A DNA stretch of 64,000 nucleotides from Maricaulis alexandrii (GTDB lineage Bacteria; Pseudomonadota; Alphaproteobacteria; Caulobacterales; Maricaulaceae): assembly GCF_005871165.1 (NCBI RefSeq), contig NZ_SWKP01000005.1:62001-126000 (forward strand), read 5' to 3'. A model generated the notes under the pieces. It saw only the letters and a program-made list of their open reading frames with translations. It searched no databases and was not told where the DNA came from. This document shows, one piece after another, positions 48,116 through 56,777 of this stretch (position 1 is the first letter of the stretch; the number at the start of each line of letters is the position of its first letter). The position numbers were made by a program, and so were the translations under genes.

Positions 48116-49264
48116 TCAGGGCACGGCGTCCGGTGCCGCCTCCTCCGCGTCCGGGGCCTCATTCCAAAGGTCAAAGCCGTAATAAACCAGCTCGCGGAAA
48201 TCCTGGTGTTCCCGCAGGACTTCCGGCGCAGCGTCGGCCTCGACCGAGCGCGACAGGCTCTCCAGGTCGAACTGCATGCGATAGCCGGCACCCCGGTGCC
48301 AGGTCCGGTGACGGAGGCGGAAGCCCGGATTTTCGATCGTTTCGTCCTGGTCTTCCAGGTCCCAGCCTGCCCCACCATTGGTCAGGCGCAGATCAATCAC
48401 ATGGCGCGAATGGATCGGATAGGAGATGGCGAGCGGTGTGTTCCGGCGCCGTTCGGACTCCGTATTGACCAGCGCGTCGACGCCATGCGCCACGAAGGCA
48501 AAAGCATAGGCACCGTCCTCTTCCCCGTCTTCATAGGGGTCAGCCAGTTCGACATGTTCGGTGATCACGATCCGGTTGGCCTCGCGATCATCCTCGATCT
48601 GCATGTCCTCGACATGGCGGCTCGGCCCGAAATACCGGTTGTAGAAGTCCAGATAGTCGCGCTGCAGACCCGGGCGGCCGCGACTGGCGATGGAGCGACG
48701 CATGGCATCGGCAGCGCCGCGGGTGAACACGGTATGGGCGGTCAGCGTGGCCGGCGCGTCACGGCCTTCCCCGATATCGATGATCTCGTTGACGACAAGG
48801 GTCGGCTCGGAAGAGGGCGTCTCCACCGCCATAGGCACCAGCCCGTCTCCGGACCGGTCGAGCGGCAGGGCAAAGCCGTAATCGGCCTGTTCCAGAACAT
48901 CCAGACGCCCGCCCTGGAAGGAGGCCGTCGGATCGAGCCAATAGTCCTGACCATTAAGCCGGGCCCGGACGATGATGTGGTCAAAGGCACCCGGTGACGG
49001 GAATTGCTGGTCGAGGCCCGGTCCCGCGCCCAGACTGACCAGGGCCGGATCGGCCTCGATACCCAGCGCCTCGGCCAGGGCCAGCAAGAGCATCGTCTTG
49101 GCCTTGCAGTCCCCGAACCGGGTCTGCAGCGTCTGGTCCGGTGCCACCGGCACGAAGGAGCCTTCGCCATAGGTCAGGGCCAGATAGCGGATTTCGTCCT
49201 GGACAAAGCGCAGGGCCGCGACCAGACCGAGCGCAAATTCCGGCGCTCCACCGGAACCGTCCAA
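48116..49264 (-). pseudogene. Transglutaminase-domain part of a broken DUF3857 gene
   Basis: This fragment of 382 codons encodes the transglutaminase core, with ALRFVQDEIRYLAL, FGDCKAKTMLLLALAEA (the catalytic Cys) and AFDHIIVRARL (His) and WLDPTA (Asp), and a C-terminal beta-rich domain. It lacks its own sensible start; the frame opens with a TTG inside the DUF3857 fragment and reads [20 protein letters not shown]. It is in a different frame from the upstream part (49174-49842). Intact relatives have both domains in one frame with a linker between them, so a deletion or sequencing error is likely here. Confidence 0.65.
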
Positions 49265-49842
49265 GCCAGGCCATAAACCCGGAAATACTCCTCGCCATAG
49301 GCCGGATTCTTGCCCCGGCGCGTATAGGCGTAATCGAGCACATCGCCGACGCGCAGATCATTGATCCGGATCAGCGCCGTGGCCCGGCCATTGAACATCA
49401 ACCGGTCGGCATCGGACTCCTGGCGCACAATGTCGATCTGGATGGCGTCCTGCCGGTCCAGCACTTCGCCATCCCGGATCACACGGACATGATTGAAGGC
49501 AATGGTCTCCCAGGCCGGGTCGAATCCGATGTCGAAATTCGCCATCACCTCGACGCCCGAAACATTCAGCGCCTCCATCACCATGCGGTAATAGAGCACC
49601 GGTTCCTCGCCCCGCATGTCCTGCTGGTCATCCACCAGAAGGTATTGGACACCGCTATAGGCCTCGAATTCGGCGTCTTCAGGGGTCGGGGCGGTGACGG
49701 GTTGCACAAAATCGGGTGCGGGCTCGAAGTCGATCCGCTCCGGCAGCGGCGCCGCCATGCCGGACAAATCCCAATCCGGCTGGGCGCTGGCCGGCATCGC
49801 CAGCAGAATCCCCGCCATACAACTCGCAATGATACGCAACAT
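49174..49842 (-). pseudogene. DUF3857 N-terminal part of the broken transglutaminase gene
   Basis: This fragment of 222 codons has a signal peptide (IIASCMAGILLAMPASA-Q) and the DUF3857 domain, with YLLVDDQQDMRGEEPVLYYRMVM and LRVGDVLDYAYTRRG. Its last 25 residues (RSVWSRPCALSRTKSAIW) are the out-of-frame reading of the transglutaminase part, so its true end is near 49255. It would be a periplasmic protein. Together with the downstream fragment it is shorter than relatives, which carry extra residues between the two domains. Confidence 0.62.
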
Positions 49843-49953
49843 GCCCGTCCCGCTCTGTTTCCCCAGGCCAGATTATGGCCCTCTCCGTACCGTGCAAGCC
49901 TGGCGTGCGGGTGGCGGCTTGCCAATCGCATCTGTGCACGCCACACAGGCAGG

Positions 49954-50361
49954 ATGACCCGACCCGCTGATCTGATCGCCCCTTCGCTCGAGGATTTCGA
50001 GGATTTGGCCGCCGACGCCTTCAGCAGCCTGCCGGCGGATTTCCGACGCCTGTGCAGCCGGGTGGAGATCTTCGTCGCCGATTTCGCCGATGGCGAAACC
50101 CTGCGCGAACTCGACATGAAGGATCCGTTCGAACTCACCGGCGTCTATATCGGCATCGATTTGACCCAGAAATCCGTCAGCGACCCGTCCGGCGAACCCG
50201 ACCGCGTGATCCTGTATCGCCGCCCGATCCTGGATGAATGGGCCGAGCGCGGGGATCTGCCTCTGGGTGAATTGGTCACCCACGTCCTCGTCCACGAGAT
50301 CGGCCACCATTTCGGGCTTTCCGATGAGGCCATGCACGCCATCGAGGATCAGGTCGGCTGA
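49954..50361 (+). CDS. Small zincin-type metallopeptidase
   Basis: A protein of 135 residues in the DUF1025/metallopeptidase family. The zinc site is HEIGHHFG (about 117-124), a HExxHxxG motif, preceded by GVYIGIDLTQKSV and RRPILDEWAERGD. No signal peptide. Its role is unknown. It is convergent with the sirtuin gene, overlapping it by 13 bases. Confidence 0.85.
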   Translation: MTRPADLIAPSLEDFEDLAADAFSSLPADFRRLCSRVEIFVADFADGETLRELDMKDPFELTGVYIGIDLTQKSVSDPSGEPDRVILYRRPILDEWAERGDLPLGELVTHVLVHEIGHHFGLSDEAMHAIEDQVG

Positions 50362-51062
50362 GCCAACATCCGCTCCACCCAGCGCGGCACCGCTTCGCTG
50401 GCCGGACCTGAGACGCGCGCGTCAAACTGCGGTGAGGTGTCCGTCTCGGCCAGATTGATTTCGGTGAGATGAGCCCCGGCCTGCCCCGCCACCTGGGAAA
50501 AGCCGGCGGCCGGATAGACCGTGCCGGACGTGCCGATCGCAGCAAAGTGGGTACAGGTCTCCAGTGCCTGGAAAATCAGGTCCATTTCAAGCGGGATCTC
50601 GCCGAACCAGACCACGTGCGGCCGCAGGAAGCCGGGCTGCTGGCAGCGCGGACAGGGCGTGTCCGTCCCCAGTTGCAGCGGCGCCTCCATCACGGAGTGA
50701 CAGCCGATGCAGCGCATCTTCTTCAACTCGCCATGCATGTGGACCAGGCGTTCCGATCCGGCCTGCTCATGCAGATCATCGACATTCTGCGTGACCAGGA
50801 GAAACTCGCCGCCGCGCGCAACCCAGTCCCGTTCCAGCCGCGCCAGCGCCTCATGGGCCGCATGCGGTCTGGCGTCGGCCAGATTGGCGCGCCGCGCATT
50901 GTAGAATTCATGCACCTTGAAAGGCTGGGCCTCGAAGGCTTCCGGGGTCGCCAGGGCCTGCCAGTCGAACTTCGCCCACAGCCCGTCCGTATCGCGGAAC
51001 GTGCCCAGGCCGGACTCGGCAGAAATGCCTGCACCGGTGAGAATGACGAGAGAGCCGCTCAT
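50349..51062 (-). CDS. cobB: NAD-dependent protein deacylase (sirtuin)
   Basis: Removes acyl groups from lysines using NAD+. The protein has 237 residues. It has GAGISAESGLGTFRD (9-23), TQNVDDLHEQAG, the catalytic His in VHMHGEL, and four zinc cysteines (CIGC and CPRC). The Tyr and Arg in VHEFYNARR are the class III (desuccinylase-type) pair. ATG 51062 is used. It is separate from the rplS operon by a terminator. Confidence 0.93.
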   Translation of the reverse strand: MSGSLVILTGAGISAESGLGTFRDTDGLWAKFDWQALATPEAFEAQPFKVHEFYNARRANLADARPHAAHEALARLERDWVARGGEFLLVTQNVDDLHEQAGSERLVHMHGELKKMRCIGCHSVMEAPLQLGTDTPCPRCQQPGFLRPHVVWFGEIPLEMDLIFQALETCTHFAAIGTSGTVYPAAGFSQVAGQAGAHLTEINLAETDTSPQFDARVSGPASEAVPRWVERMLAQPT

Positions 51063-51111
51063 GCGGGAAGTTAAACGCGCACCGGGCCCGAGGTGAAGCC
51101 GGTGGAGACAC

Positions 51112-51145
51112 AAAAAACCCCGCCGGTTTCCCGACGGGGTTTTTG
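51112..51145 (-). terminator. Rho-independent terminator of the ffh-rplS operon
   Basis: The arms ACCCCG and CGGGGT flank a 12-base loop, with six A residues on the left (T run on the minus strand) and five T residues on the right. It lies 22 bases after the rplS stop. Confidence 0.88.
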
Positions 51146-51166
51146 AAATCGCACAAGAGCGAAAGC

Positions 51167-51559
51167 CTACTTCTTGGCTTCGCGCTTTTCGATGCCGCGG
51201 CCGGAGACGCGTTCGGCGATACGGGCGGACTTGCCGCGACGGTCGCGCAGGTAATAGAGCTTGGCGCGGCGGACTTTACCCTTCCGCTTGATCTCGATCT
51301 TCTCGACGTTCGGCGAGTAGACCGGGAAGACGCGCTCGACACCTTCACCGAAGGAGATCTTGCGAACCGTGTAGCTCTCGTTCAGGCCACCGCCATTGCG
51401 GGCGATGCACACGCCTTCGAAGACCTGGATCCGCTCACGCTCGCCTTCCTTGATGCGAACATGGACGCGCAGCGTGTCGCCGGCGCTGAAATCCGGAATG
51501 GTCTTTTCGCCCAGGACGCGGGCGGCTTCTTCTTTTTCAAGCTGCTCGATCATGTTCAT
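51167..51559 (-). CDS. rplS: 50S ribosomal protein L19
   Basis: A ribosomal protein of 130 residues at the interface of the two subunits. It has the family core [22 protein letters not shown] and [30 protein letters not shown] and [18 protein letters not shown], followed by a short basic tail. The start overlaps the trmD stop by four bases (ATGA), and it is the last gene of the operon. Confidence 0.97.
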   Translation of the reverse strand: MNMIEQLEKEEAARVLGEKTIPDFSAGDTLRVHVRIKEGERERIQVFEGVCIARNGGGLNESYTVRKISFGEGVERVFPVYSPNVEKIEIKRKGKVRRAKLYYLRDRRGKSARIAERVSGRGIEKREAKK

Positions 51560-52296
51560 CGTGCATTCTCCTTGCGCGCCTTGTACCTCTGCCAGAGGTC
51601 GGGGCGCCGCGCCTTCGTAATCTTTTCAGACTGCTCCTGGCGCCAGGCCTCGATGCGGCCATGATGCCCGGAGAGCAGCACGTCGGGGATCTCTTCACCC
51701 TCAAACACGCGCGGTCGCGTGTAGTGAGGATATTCGAGGAGATCGCCCTCGAAACTCTCATCTTCGGTCGACATCGGGTCGCCCAGCACGCCGGGGAGAA
51801 GTCTCACACAGGCCTCGATGAGAACCTGGGCTGCAGCTTCGCCACCGGCCAGCACGGCATCGCCAACACTGACCTCTTCCATTTCGCGGCTCTCGATGAC
51901 CCGCTGATCCAGGCCCTCGAAGCGTCCACAAAACACGACAACGCCAGAACCCGCCGCCCATTCCCGAACCCGGGCCTGGGAGAGCGGTCGTCCTCGCGGC
52001 GTCAAATAGATCAACGGCCGTTTCTCACCTTGCCAGCGAGACTGCACCGCATCGATCGCCTCCGTGGCAACATCCGGCCTGAGCACCATACCAGCGCCTC
52101 CGCCGGCCGGGGTGTCGTCCACGGAGCGGTGCTTATGACGGGAAAAATCCCGGATGTCCACAGTTTCTAGCGCCCACAACCCATGATTCGCAGCTGATCC
52201 GATCAGCGACACGCCAAGGGGTCCCGGAAAGGCGTCCGGGAACAGGGTCAGCGCCGTCGCCGTCCAAGGCAGGGCAGGGTTTTGGGCGTCAATCAT
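51556..52296 (-). CDS. trmD: tRNA (guanine(37)-N1)-methyltransferase
   Basis: Methylates G37 of several tRNAs. The protein has 246 residues from ATG 52296. It has the SPOUT knot segments [22 protein letters not shown] and [29 protein letters not shown]. It overlaps the rimM stop by 8 bases and rplS by 4. A GTG at 52308 would add four residues. Confidence 0.95.
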   Translation of the reverse strand: MIDAQNPALPWTATALTLFPDAFPGPLGVSLIGSAANHGLWALETVDIRDFSRHKHRSVDDTPAGGGAGMVLRPDVATEAIDAVQSRWQGEKRPLIYLTPRGRPLSQARVREWAAGSGVVVFCGRFEGLDQRVIESREMEEVSVGDAVLAGGEAAAQVLIEACVRLLPGVLGDPMSTEDESFEGDLLEYPHYTRPRVFEGEEIPDVLLSGHHGRIEAWRQEQSEKITKARRPDLWQRYKARKENAR

Positions 52297-52846
52297 CGGA
52301 CTTGCCACCCGCCTCTTCCTCGGCCTTCGAACCCACCTCTTCCGGCGGATCGATGGTGATCACGCCATCGGCCAGGGAGATGTGGGGGACGAATTGGCGG
52401 GTGAAGGGGAGCATCCAGCTGCCTTTGCGGCCCGGCGTGCCGGTGACTTCCAAGAGATCACTTGCGCCGAAATCATGCACGGCCTTGAGAGTGCCCATGG
52501 GGGCACCGTCCAACGCCTGGACTTTCAGGCCGATGAGATCGGTGTGGTAGAATTCGTCCTCGTCCAGCTCCGGAAGGGCCGTACGCGGAATGTAGAGACG
52601 GGTGCCCTTGAGAGACTGGGCCTTGTCGCGGTCCAGTGCCTCGGCAAAGCGGACGATGAACCCGTCCTTGGTCGGCTTCCAGATTTTCGGGGTCAGGAGA
52701 ACCCGGCCCTCTTCATCCAGGAAGGGACCATAGGCAAAGGCATCCGCAGGCTGACCGGCAAAGCTCTTCAGCTTGCACTCCCCCCGCACCCCGTGCGCAC
52801 CGGCCAGGGCGGCGATGAAGATGAGATCATCAGCGGGTTGGGTCAT
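52289..52846 (-). CDS. rimM: Ribosome maturation factor RimM
   Basis: A 30S assembly factor of 185 residues. It has the N-terminal barrel with [19 protein letters not shown] and the C-terminal PRC-like domain with [16 protein letters not shown] and [22 protein letters not shown] 52846 is used; codons upstream lie in the palindromic element. The acidic end ([15 protein letters not shown]) is longer than in enterobacteria. Confidence 0.95.
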   Translation of the reverse strand: MTQPADDLIFIAALAGAHGVRGECKLKSFAGQPADAFAYGPFLDEEGRVLLTPKIWKPTKDGFIVRFAEALDRDKAQSLKGTRLYIPRTALPELDEDEFYHTDLIGLKVQALDGAPMGTLKAVHDFGASDLLEVTGTPGRKGSWMLPFTRQFVPHISLADGVITIDPPEEVGSKAEEEAGGKSDD

Positions 52847-52865
52847 GGGGTGTCGATCCGCATAA

Positions 52866-53013
52866 GGTCCTCGCCCTTGATGGGCGAGGGGGACCGCGCG
52901 ACTGCGCGGTGGAGTGGGTGGGAGCGAGGTGATCCCTGGAAGCGCTCCGGGCTTCACCCCTTCCGACCCAGCGCTGCGCGCTGGCCCACCTTCCCCATCA
53001 AGGGGAAGGATGG
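52866..53013. repeat. 148-base palindromic intergenic element between rpsP and rimM
   Basis: Each end forms its own hairpin: CGCCC-ttgat-GGGCG near 52873 and CCTTCCCC-atcaa-GGGGAAGG near 52989-53009. The two ends are also inverted copies of each other with paired changes (CG to TC type). The middle is a further imperfect inverted repeat. This design suggests a small non-coding mobile or MITE-like element. It sits in the leader of rimM and could act as an RNA structure. Confidence 0.7.
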
Positions 53014-53033
53014 GTCAACGGCGTCGAAAAATC

Positions 53034-53507
53034 CTATTCGGACTTTTCTTCTTCAGCGGCTTCCTCAGCCGGCGCTTCGGCTTCAGCGGCCGGAGCTTCT
53101 TCTTCGGCCGGGGCTTCGGCTTCAGCCTTGGCAGCGGCCTCGGCTTCTTCCTGGGCCGCCTTCAGTTCGGCTTCCTTCTCGGCCTTCTCGGCCTCGCGTT
53201 CCTTGGCCTTCTGACCCGGCTCGGCTTTTTTCGGGTTATTGCCCTGTTCCCACTTCCAGGCGTCCGCCTCGACTTCGTGGATGAAACGGCCGACACGGTC
53301 AGTCGGCTGGGCGCCCTTGGCGATCCAGGCCTTCACCTTTTCCATGTCCAGCTGAACACGCTGGCCATCTTTCGGCAGCATCGGGTTGTAGGACCCGATC
53401 TTCTCGATGAAACGGCCATCGCGCGGGGCGCGGCTGTCAGCAACGACGATACGGTAGTAGGGACGCTTCTTGGCGCCACCACGGGCGAGACGGATTTTCA
53501 GAGCCAT
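53034..53507 (-). CDS. rpsP: 30S ribosomal protein S16 with long acidic C-terminal tail
   Basis: A ribosomal protein of 157 residues. The first 80 or so form S16 ([35 protein letters not shown]). The last 70 are almost entirely Ala, Glu, Lys and Pro, in repeats such as EAEAPAEE, with no known fold. Long tails on S16 occur in alphaproteobacteria. It lies between ffh and the palindromic element. Confidence 0.95.
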   Translation of the reverse strand: MALKIRLARGGAKKRPYYRIVVADSRAPRDGRFIEKIGSYNPMLPKDGQRVQLDMEKVKAWIAKGAQPTDRVGRFIHEVEADAWKWEQGNNPKKAEPGQKAKEREAEKAEKEAELKAAQEEAEAAAKAEAEAPAEEEAPAAEAEAPAEEAAEEEKSE

Positions 53508-53544
53508 TGTTTTAGTCCTTCAAAGTCAGTTCTGAATTACGCGA

Positions 53545-55083
53545 TTACTTTTTCGGCAGACCGATGGGCAGGCCATCGGGGCCGAGCGGGGCCCCTCCGC
53601 CCAGACCGGGCAGGGAGGCAGGTTTGGAATTTCCGGAGCCCAGCCCCGGCATGCTGGCGCCCGACGGCGCCTTGCCACCGAGCAGGTCCTGGGTGGCCGC
53701 GCCCATATCGGCCGGGTTCATGCCCGCCATGCCGGGCGGCATTCCGCCCATCATGCCAGCCAGACCGCCTCGACCCTTCTTGCCGGCCTTTTTCATCATG
53801 TCGGCCATCTGGCGGTGCATCTTGATCAGCTTGTTCACGTCCGCGACGGTCACACCGGACCCGGCAGCGATGCGCTTCTTGCGAGAGGCCTTGAGGATTT
53901 CCGGCTTGGCGCGCTCCTGCGGCGTCATCGACAGGATGATCGCTTCCTGGCGGGTCAGCATCTTGTCGTCCATGCCGGCGGCGGAAGCCTGGGCCTGCAT
54001 TTTCTTGTTCATGCCGGGCAGCATGCCCATGATGCCGCCGAGACCGCCCATTTTCTTGAGCTGGCCGAACTGTTCGCGCAAATCCTCGAGGTCGAACTTG
54101 CCCTTGGCCATCTTCTTGGCCATGCGGGCGGCTTTTTCCTCATCGACGTCCTGCGCGGCCTTCTCGACCAGGGAGACGATATCGCCACGCCCCAGGATGC
54201 GGCCGGCGAGGCGTTTGGCGTCGAACGCGTCCAGCCCGTCGGGCTTTTCGGAGACACCGAGAAACTTGATCGGCAGGCCGGTGACATGGCGCATGGAGAG
54301 AGCGGCACCGCCGCGGCCATCACCATCCATTCGCGTCAGGACGAGACCGGTCAGCGGCAGGCGTTCATGGAAGCGCTTCGCCGTCTCCACGGCGTCCTGA
54401 CCGGTCAGTGCATCGGCGACCAACAGGGTCTCGCGCGGCCGGGTCGCGGTCGCGATCGCCTGCGCCTCGGACATCATGTCCTCGTCGATCGAGGTGCGGC
54501 CCGCGGTATCGAGGATGACGACGTCAAAGCCCTGCAGCTTGCCCGCCGTCATGGCGCGCTTGGCGATATCGACCGCCTTCTGGCCCTTCACGATCGGAAG
54601 GAAGGCGACATCCACCTGGCCGGCCAGCTGCTGGAGCTGCTCCATCGCGGCCGGACGGCGCGTGTCGAGCGAGGCCAACAGGACCTTTTTCTTGTGGCGT
54701 TCGGAAATGCGCTTGGCGAGCTTGGCGGAGGTGGTGGTCTTACCGGAACCCTGCAGACCGGCCATCAGGATGGCAACCGGCGGTTCGCCTTCCAGGGCCA
54801 GGCCTTCCGGCTCACCCTCGCCGCCGAGCAGGTCGACGAGGGCGTCATGGACGATCTTGACGACCTGCTGGCCCGGAGCGACGGCGCGGATGACATCCTC
54901 ACCGACGGCGCGTTCCTTGATCTGGTTGACGGCTGACTTGACGACCGGCAGGGCGACATCGGCCTCGAGCAGGGCGACGCGGATCTCGCGCAGCGCGGCA
55001 TCGACGTCCTTCTCCGACAGCACACCGCGCCCGGTGAGCTTGTCGAAGACTCCGCCCAGTCTTTCTGTCAGTGCATCGAACAT
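53545..55083 (-). CDS. ffh: Signal recognition particle protein Ffh
   Basis: The SRP54 GTPase that binds signal sequences and 4.5S RNA. The protein has 512 residues. The NG domain has GLQGSGKTTTSAKLA (about 108-122), DTRRPAAMEQL, DTAGRTSID and TRMDGDGRGGAALSM. The M domain is rich in Met, and a Gly/Pro-rich tail of about 60 residues follows. It is the first gene of the ffh-rpsP-rimM-trmD-rplS block. Confidence 0.97.
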   Translation of the reverse strand: MFDALTERLGGVFDKLTGRGVLSEKDVDAALREIRVALLEADVALPVVKSAVNQIKERAVGEDVIRAVAPGQQVVKIVHDALVDLLGGEGEPEGLALEGEPPVAILMAGLQGSGKTTTSAKLAKRISERHKKKVLLASLDTRRPAAMEQLQQLAGQVDVAFLPIVKGQKAVDIAKRAMTAGKLQGFDVVILDTAGRTSIDEDMMSEAQAIATATRPRETLLVADALTGQDAVETAKRFHERLPLTGLVLTRMDGDGRGGAALSMRHVTGLPIKFLGVSEKPDGLDAFDAKRLAGRILGRGDIVSLVEKAAQDVDEEKAARMAKKMAKGKFDLEDLREQFGQLKKMGGLGGIMGMLPGMNKKMQAQASAAGMDDKMLTRQEAIILSMTPQERAKPEILKASRKKRIAAGSGVTVADVNKLIKMHRQMADMMKKAGKKGRGGLAGMMGGMPPGMAGMNPADMGAATQDLLGGKAPSGASMPGLGSGNSKPASLPGLGGGAPLGPDGLPIGLPKK

Positions 55084-55318
55084 GCGTTCGTCCTTCAGTC
55101 CGCTTCATCCTCACAAGGCCTGCGCCGGAACCTGACCGCACAAAGCAGATCAGCCCCGCTGAGCGAAACCTTCGCCGAGCAGGGTTCTCGCCGACCTCCC
55201 CCGTCAGGTGGGACGGATGTGCCGGTAAGACAAGCGTGCAAGCTTGCGTGATGAAGGCGGGGCAATACGCGGGGTGTGGAAAAGAGTCAAGCCGGAGCGC
55301 GGACGCACAGCGGGTGCG

Positions 55319-55513
55319 CTAGTTGGCGATCTCGGTATCCGAGGCCGCCATCACCGTGTCCGACGGCTCCGCCGTGTCCGCGATGACCAGGGAGGGGCCG
55401 GACGGACGGGCCGAGAAGAGCAGGCCGAAAACGGAGACAAAGAGGATCCCGGCCGTCAGCCACAGAAGGGCGGACTTGGCTACAACGCGCAGGGCGAAAT
55501 CGGCCTTGGCCAT
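55319..55513 (-). CDS. Small single-helix membrane protein
   Basis: A protein of 64 residues with one membrane helix (about 13-34) and a polar, acidic C-terminal tail (ADTAEPSDTVMAASDTEIAN). GGAGAGGA before ATAGATCATG is a good ribosome site. It is upstream of ffh on the same strand, with a 235-base gap in between. No family recognised. Confidence 0.55.
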   Translation of the reverse strand: MAKADFALRVVAKSALLWLTAGILFVSVFGLLFSARPSGPSLVIADTAEPSDTVMAASDTEIAN

Positions 55514-55750
55514 GATCTATTCCTCTCCAGAAGCGCCGCCGTTTCCCGGTCTTGGCGCGGGCGAATCCGCTTTGATCGCCTGTCTTCGATTCAGCGCGGA
55601 GTCCCTTAATGAACACCTACTGGGGCCCCGCGAATGCGCCTGATCGTTAACACGCAACAAATAAGGCTAAAATTGGTCCGTCTCTGCGACCATCCCCGGA
55701 ATTGGGGAGGCTGTGTCTTTTCAGCAAGCCCAGCAGGAGGCGATCCGCGA

Positions 55751-56050
55751 TCACGAAGATGAGAGCCGCCGCCACAGGTCCGGAAGCCGCCAGACAAACC
55801 AGACGGCCGTCCACAGATTGCCCAGAAAGAAGATCGGCAGGATCCAGAACAGGCTTGTCCAGACCTTCCGTTCAAACCCGGCAATGACCAGGGCCGACAG
55901 GACGAAGCCGAAATACAGATCAAACAGGGTGACTCGCCCCCAGGGATCCCGGACCAGCCAGGCCCCGGCGGCGGAGAAGTCCCCGGCCCCGACGGCGAGG
56001 GCAATCAGACCCGCCAGGACCAGGGAGAGAAGCAAAAGGATCCAGCGCAT
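55751..56050 (-). CDS. Small membrane protein with three helices
   Basis: A protein of 99 residues with hydrophobic segments at about 3-21, 43-60 and 66-87, with charged loops such as RDPWGRVTLFDLYFGF. Such DPWG..TL.DLY segments occur in a family of unknown bacterial membrane proteins. ATG 56050 is used; ATG 56062 is an alternative. It is encoded alone on the minus strand. Confidence 0.55.
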   Translation of the reverse strand: MRWILLLLSLVLAGLIALAVGAGDFSAAGAWLVRDPWGRVTLFDLYFGFVLSALVIAGFERKVWTSLFWILPIFFLGNLWTAVWFVWRLPDLWRRLSSS

Positions 56051-56138
56051 GGTTGGGGGCAAACGCCTCTTCTGCTTCCAGGGACATCACTGTCTACGCG
56101 GGAAGCCGGAGGCCGGATCACTGAAAACGTTTTCGGGT

Positions 56139-56762
56139 CTAGCCGTCCCTGCTGGTGGGCGGCACGCACTGGCGGACAGGCTCACGTGACTGGACCGGGA
56201 AAGTGGAGACCCAGCACTGGTCAAACACGGAGCAATAGCAGGTCTCGAAACTGATATCGTGGCGGACCGAATCAACAGCCCGCCAGACAGCCAGGCCCCG
56301 GGCCTGGGTCTCCGCGTCCGGCTGGTCGAACGTGATGAACTCAACCGTCTGCTGGGGCGCCAGGAAGCGCATCTGGACGTCGTCGAAGATGAGCGCCATC
56401 TCGCCATCCCGGAAGAGGCCGTGCATGTAGGGCAGACGGTCCGCCTCCGGCACGCTGTCCGGCACGCAGCATTGCGCCATGAATTGCGACGTATCGGTGA
56501 TCAGCTGATCATTCCAGCGCATGGCGAGGTAATGGACCTGCGCCGGGCCGAGGCCGGTATTGCTCACTTCGATCTGGATCTGCCACTCATCGGCTTCGGC
56601 GTTGAAATTGCCGTGCCCGATCTGGATGAGCGGCATCACCGAGGCTTCCATGGTGCGCTGCATGACCACGCCCTGGAAGACTGCCACGAAAAGGGAGGCC
56701 AGCGAGATGACGACCACACACCCTGCCACGACCATTTCGATGGTGCGGTAGTGGAACTTCAT
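56139..56762 (-). CDS. Membrane-anchored hypothetical protein
   Basis: A protein of 207 residues: one N-terminal helix (about 10-30), then a soluble domain that opens with beta-strand patterns (IQIGHGNFNAEADEWQIQIEVSNTGLGPAQVHYLAM) given here only in part. It has several cysteines near the end (CYCSVFDQC). The NTGLGPA stretch is common in immunoglobulin-like extracytoplasmic domains. Function unknown. It lies 15 bases downstream of the symporter gene, so the two may be co-transcribed. Confidence 0.55.
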   Translation of the reverse strand: MKFHYRTIEMVVAGCVVVISLASLFVAVFQGVVMQRTMEASVMPLIQIGHGNFNAEADEWQIQIEVSNTGLGPAQVHYLAMRWNDQLITDTSQFMAQCCVPDSVPEADRLPYMHGLFRDGEMALIFDDVQMRFLAPQQTVEFITFDQPDAETQARGLAVWRAVDSVRHDISFETCYCSVFDQCWVSTFPVQSREPVRQCVPPTSRDG

Positions 56763-56777
56763 CGCGCCGGCTCCGGT

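Noticed and set aside
55238-55247. Perfect palindrome GCAAGCTTGC
   Set aside because: Ten-base palindromes occur by chance at this scale, and nothing nearby supports a regulatory role.
55084-55318. Possible SRP RNA next to ffh
   Set aside because: A GGTCAGGTTCCGG stretch on the minus strand recalls the SRP RNA tip, but the following GGAAGCAGCC part is missing and no long stem closes around it.
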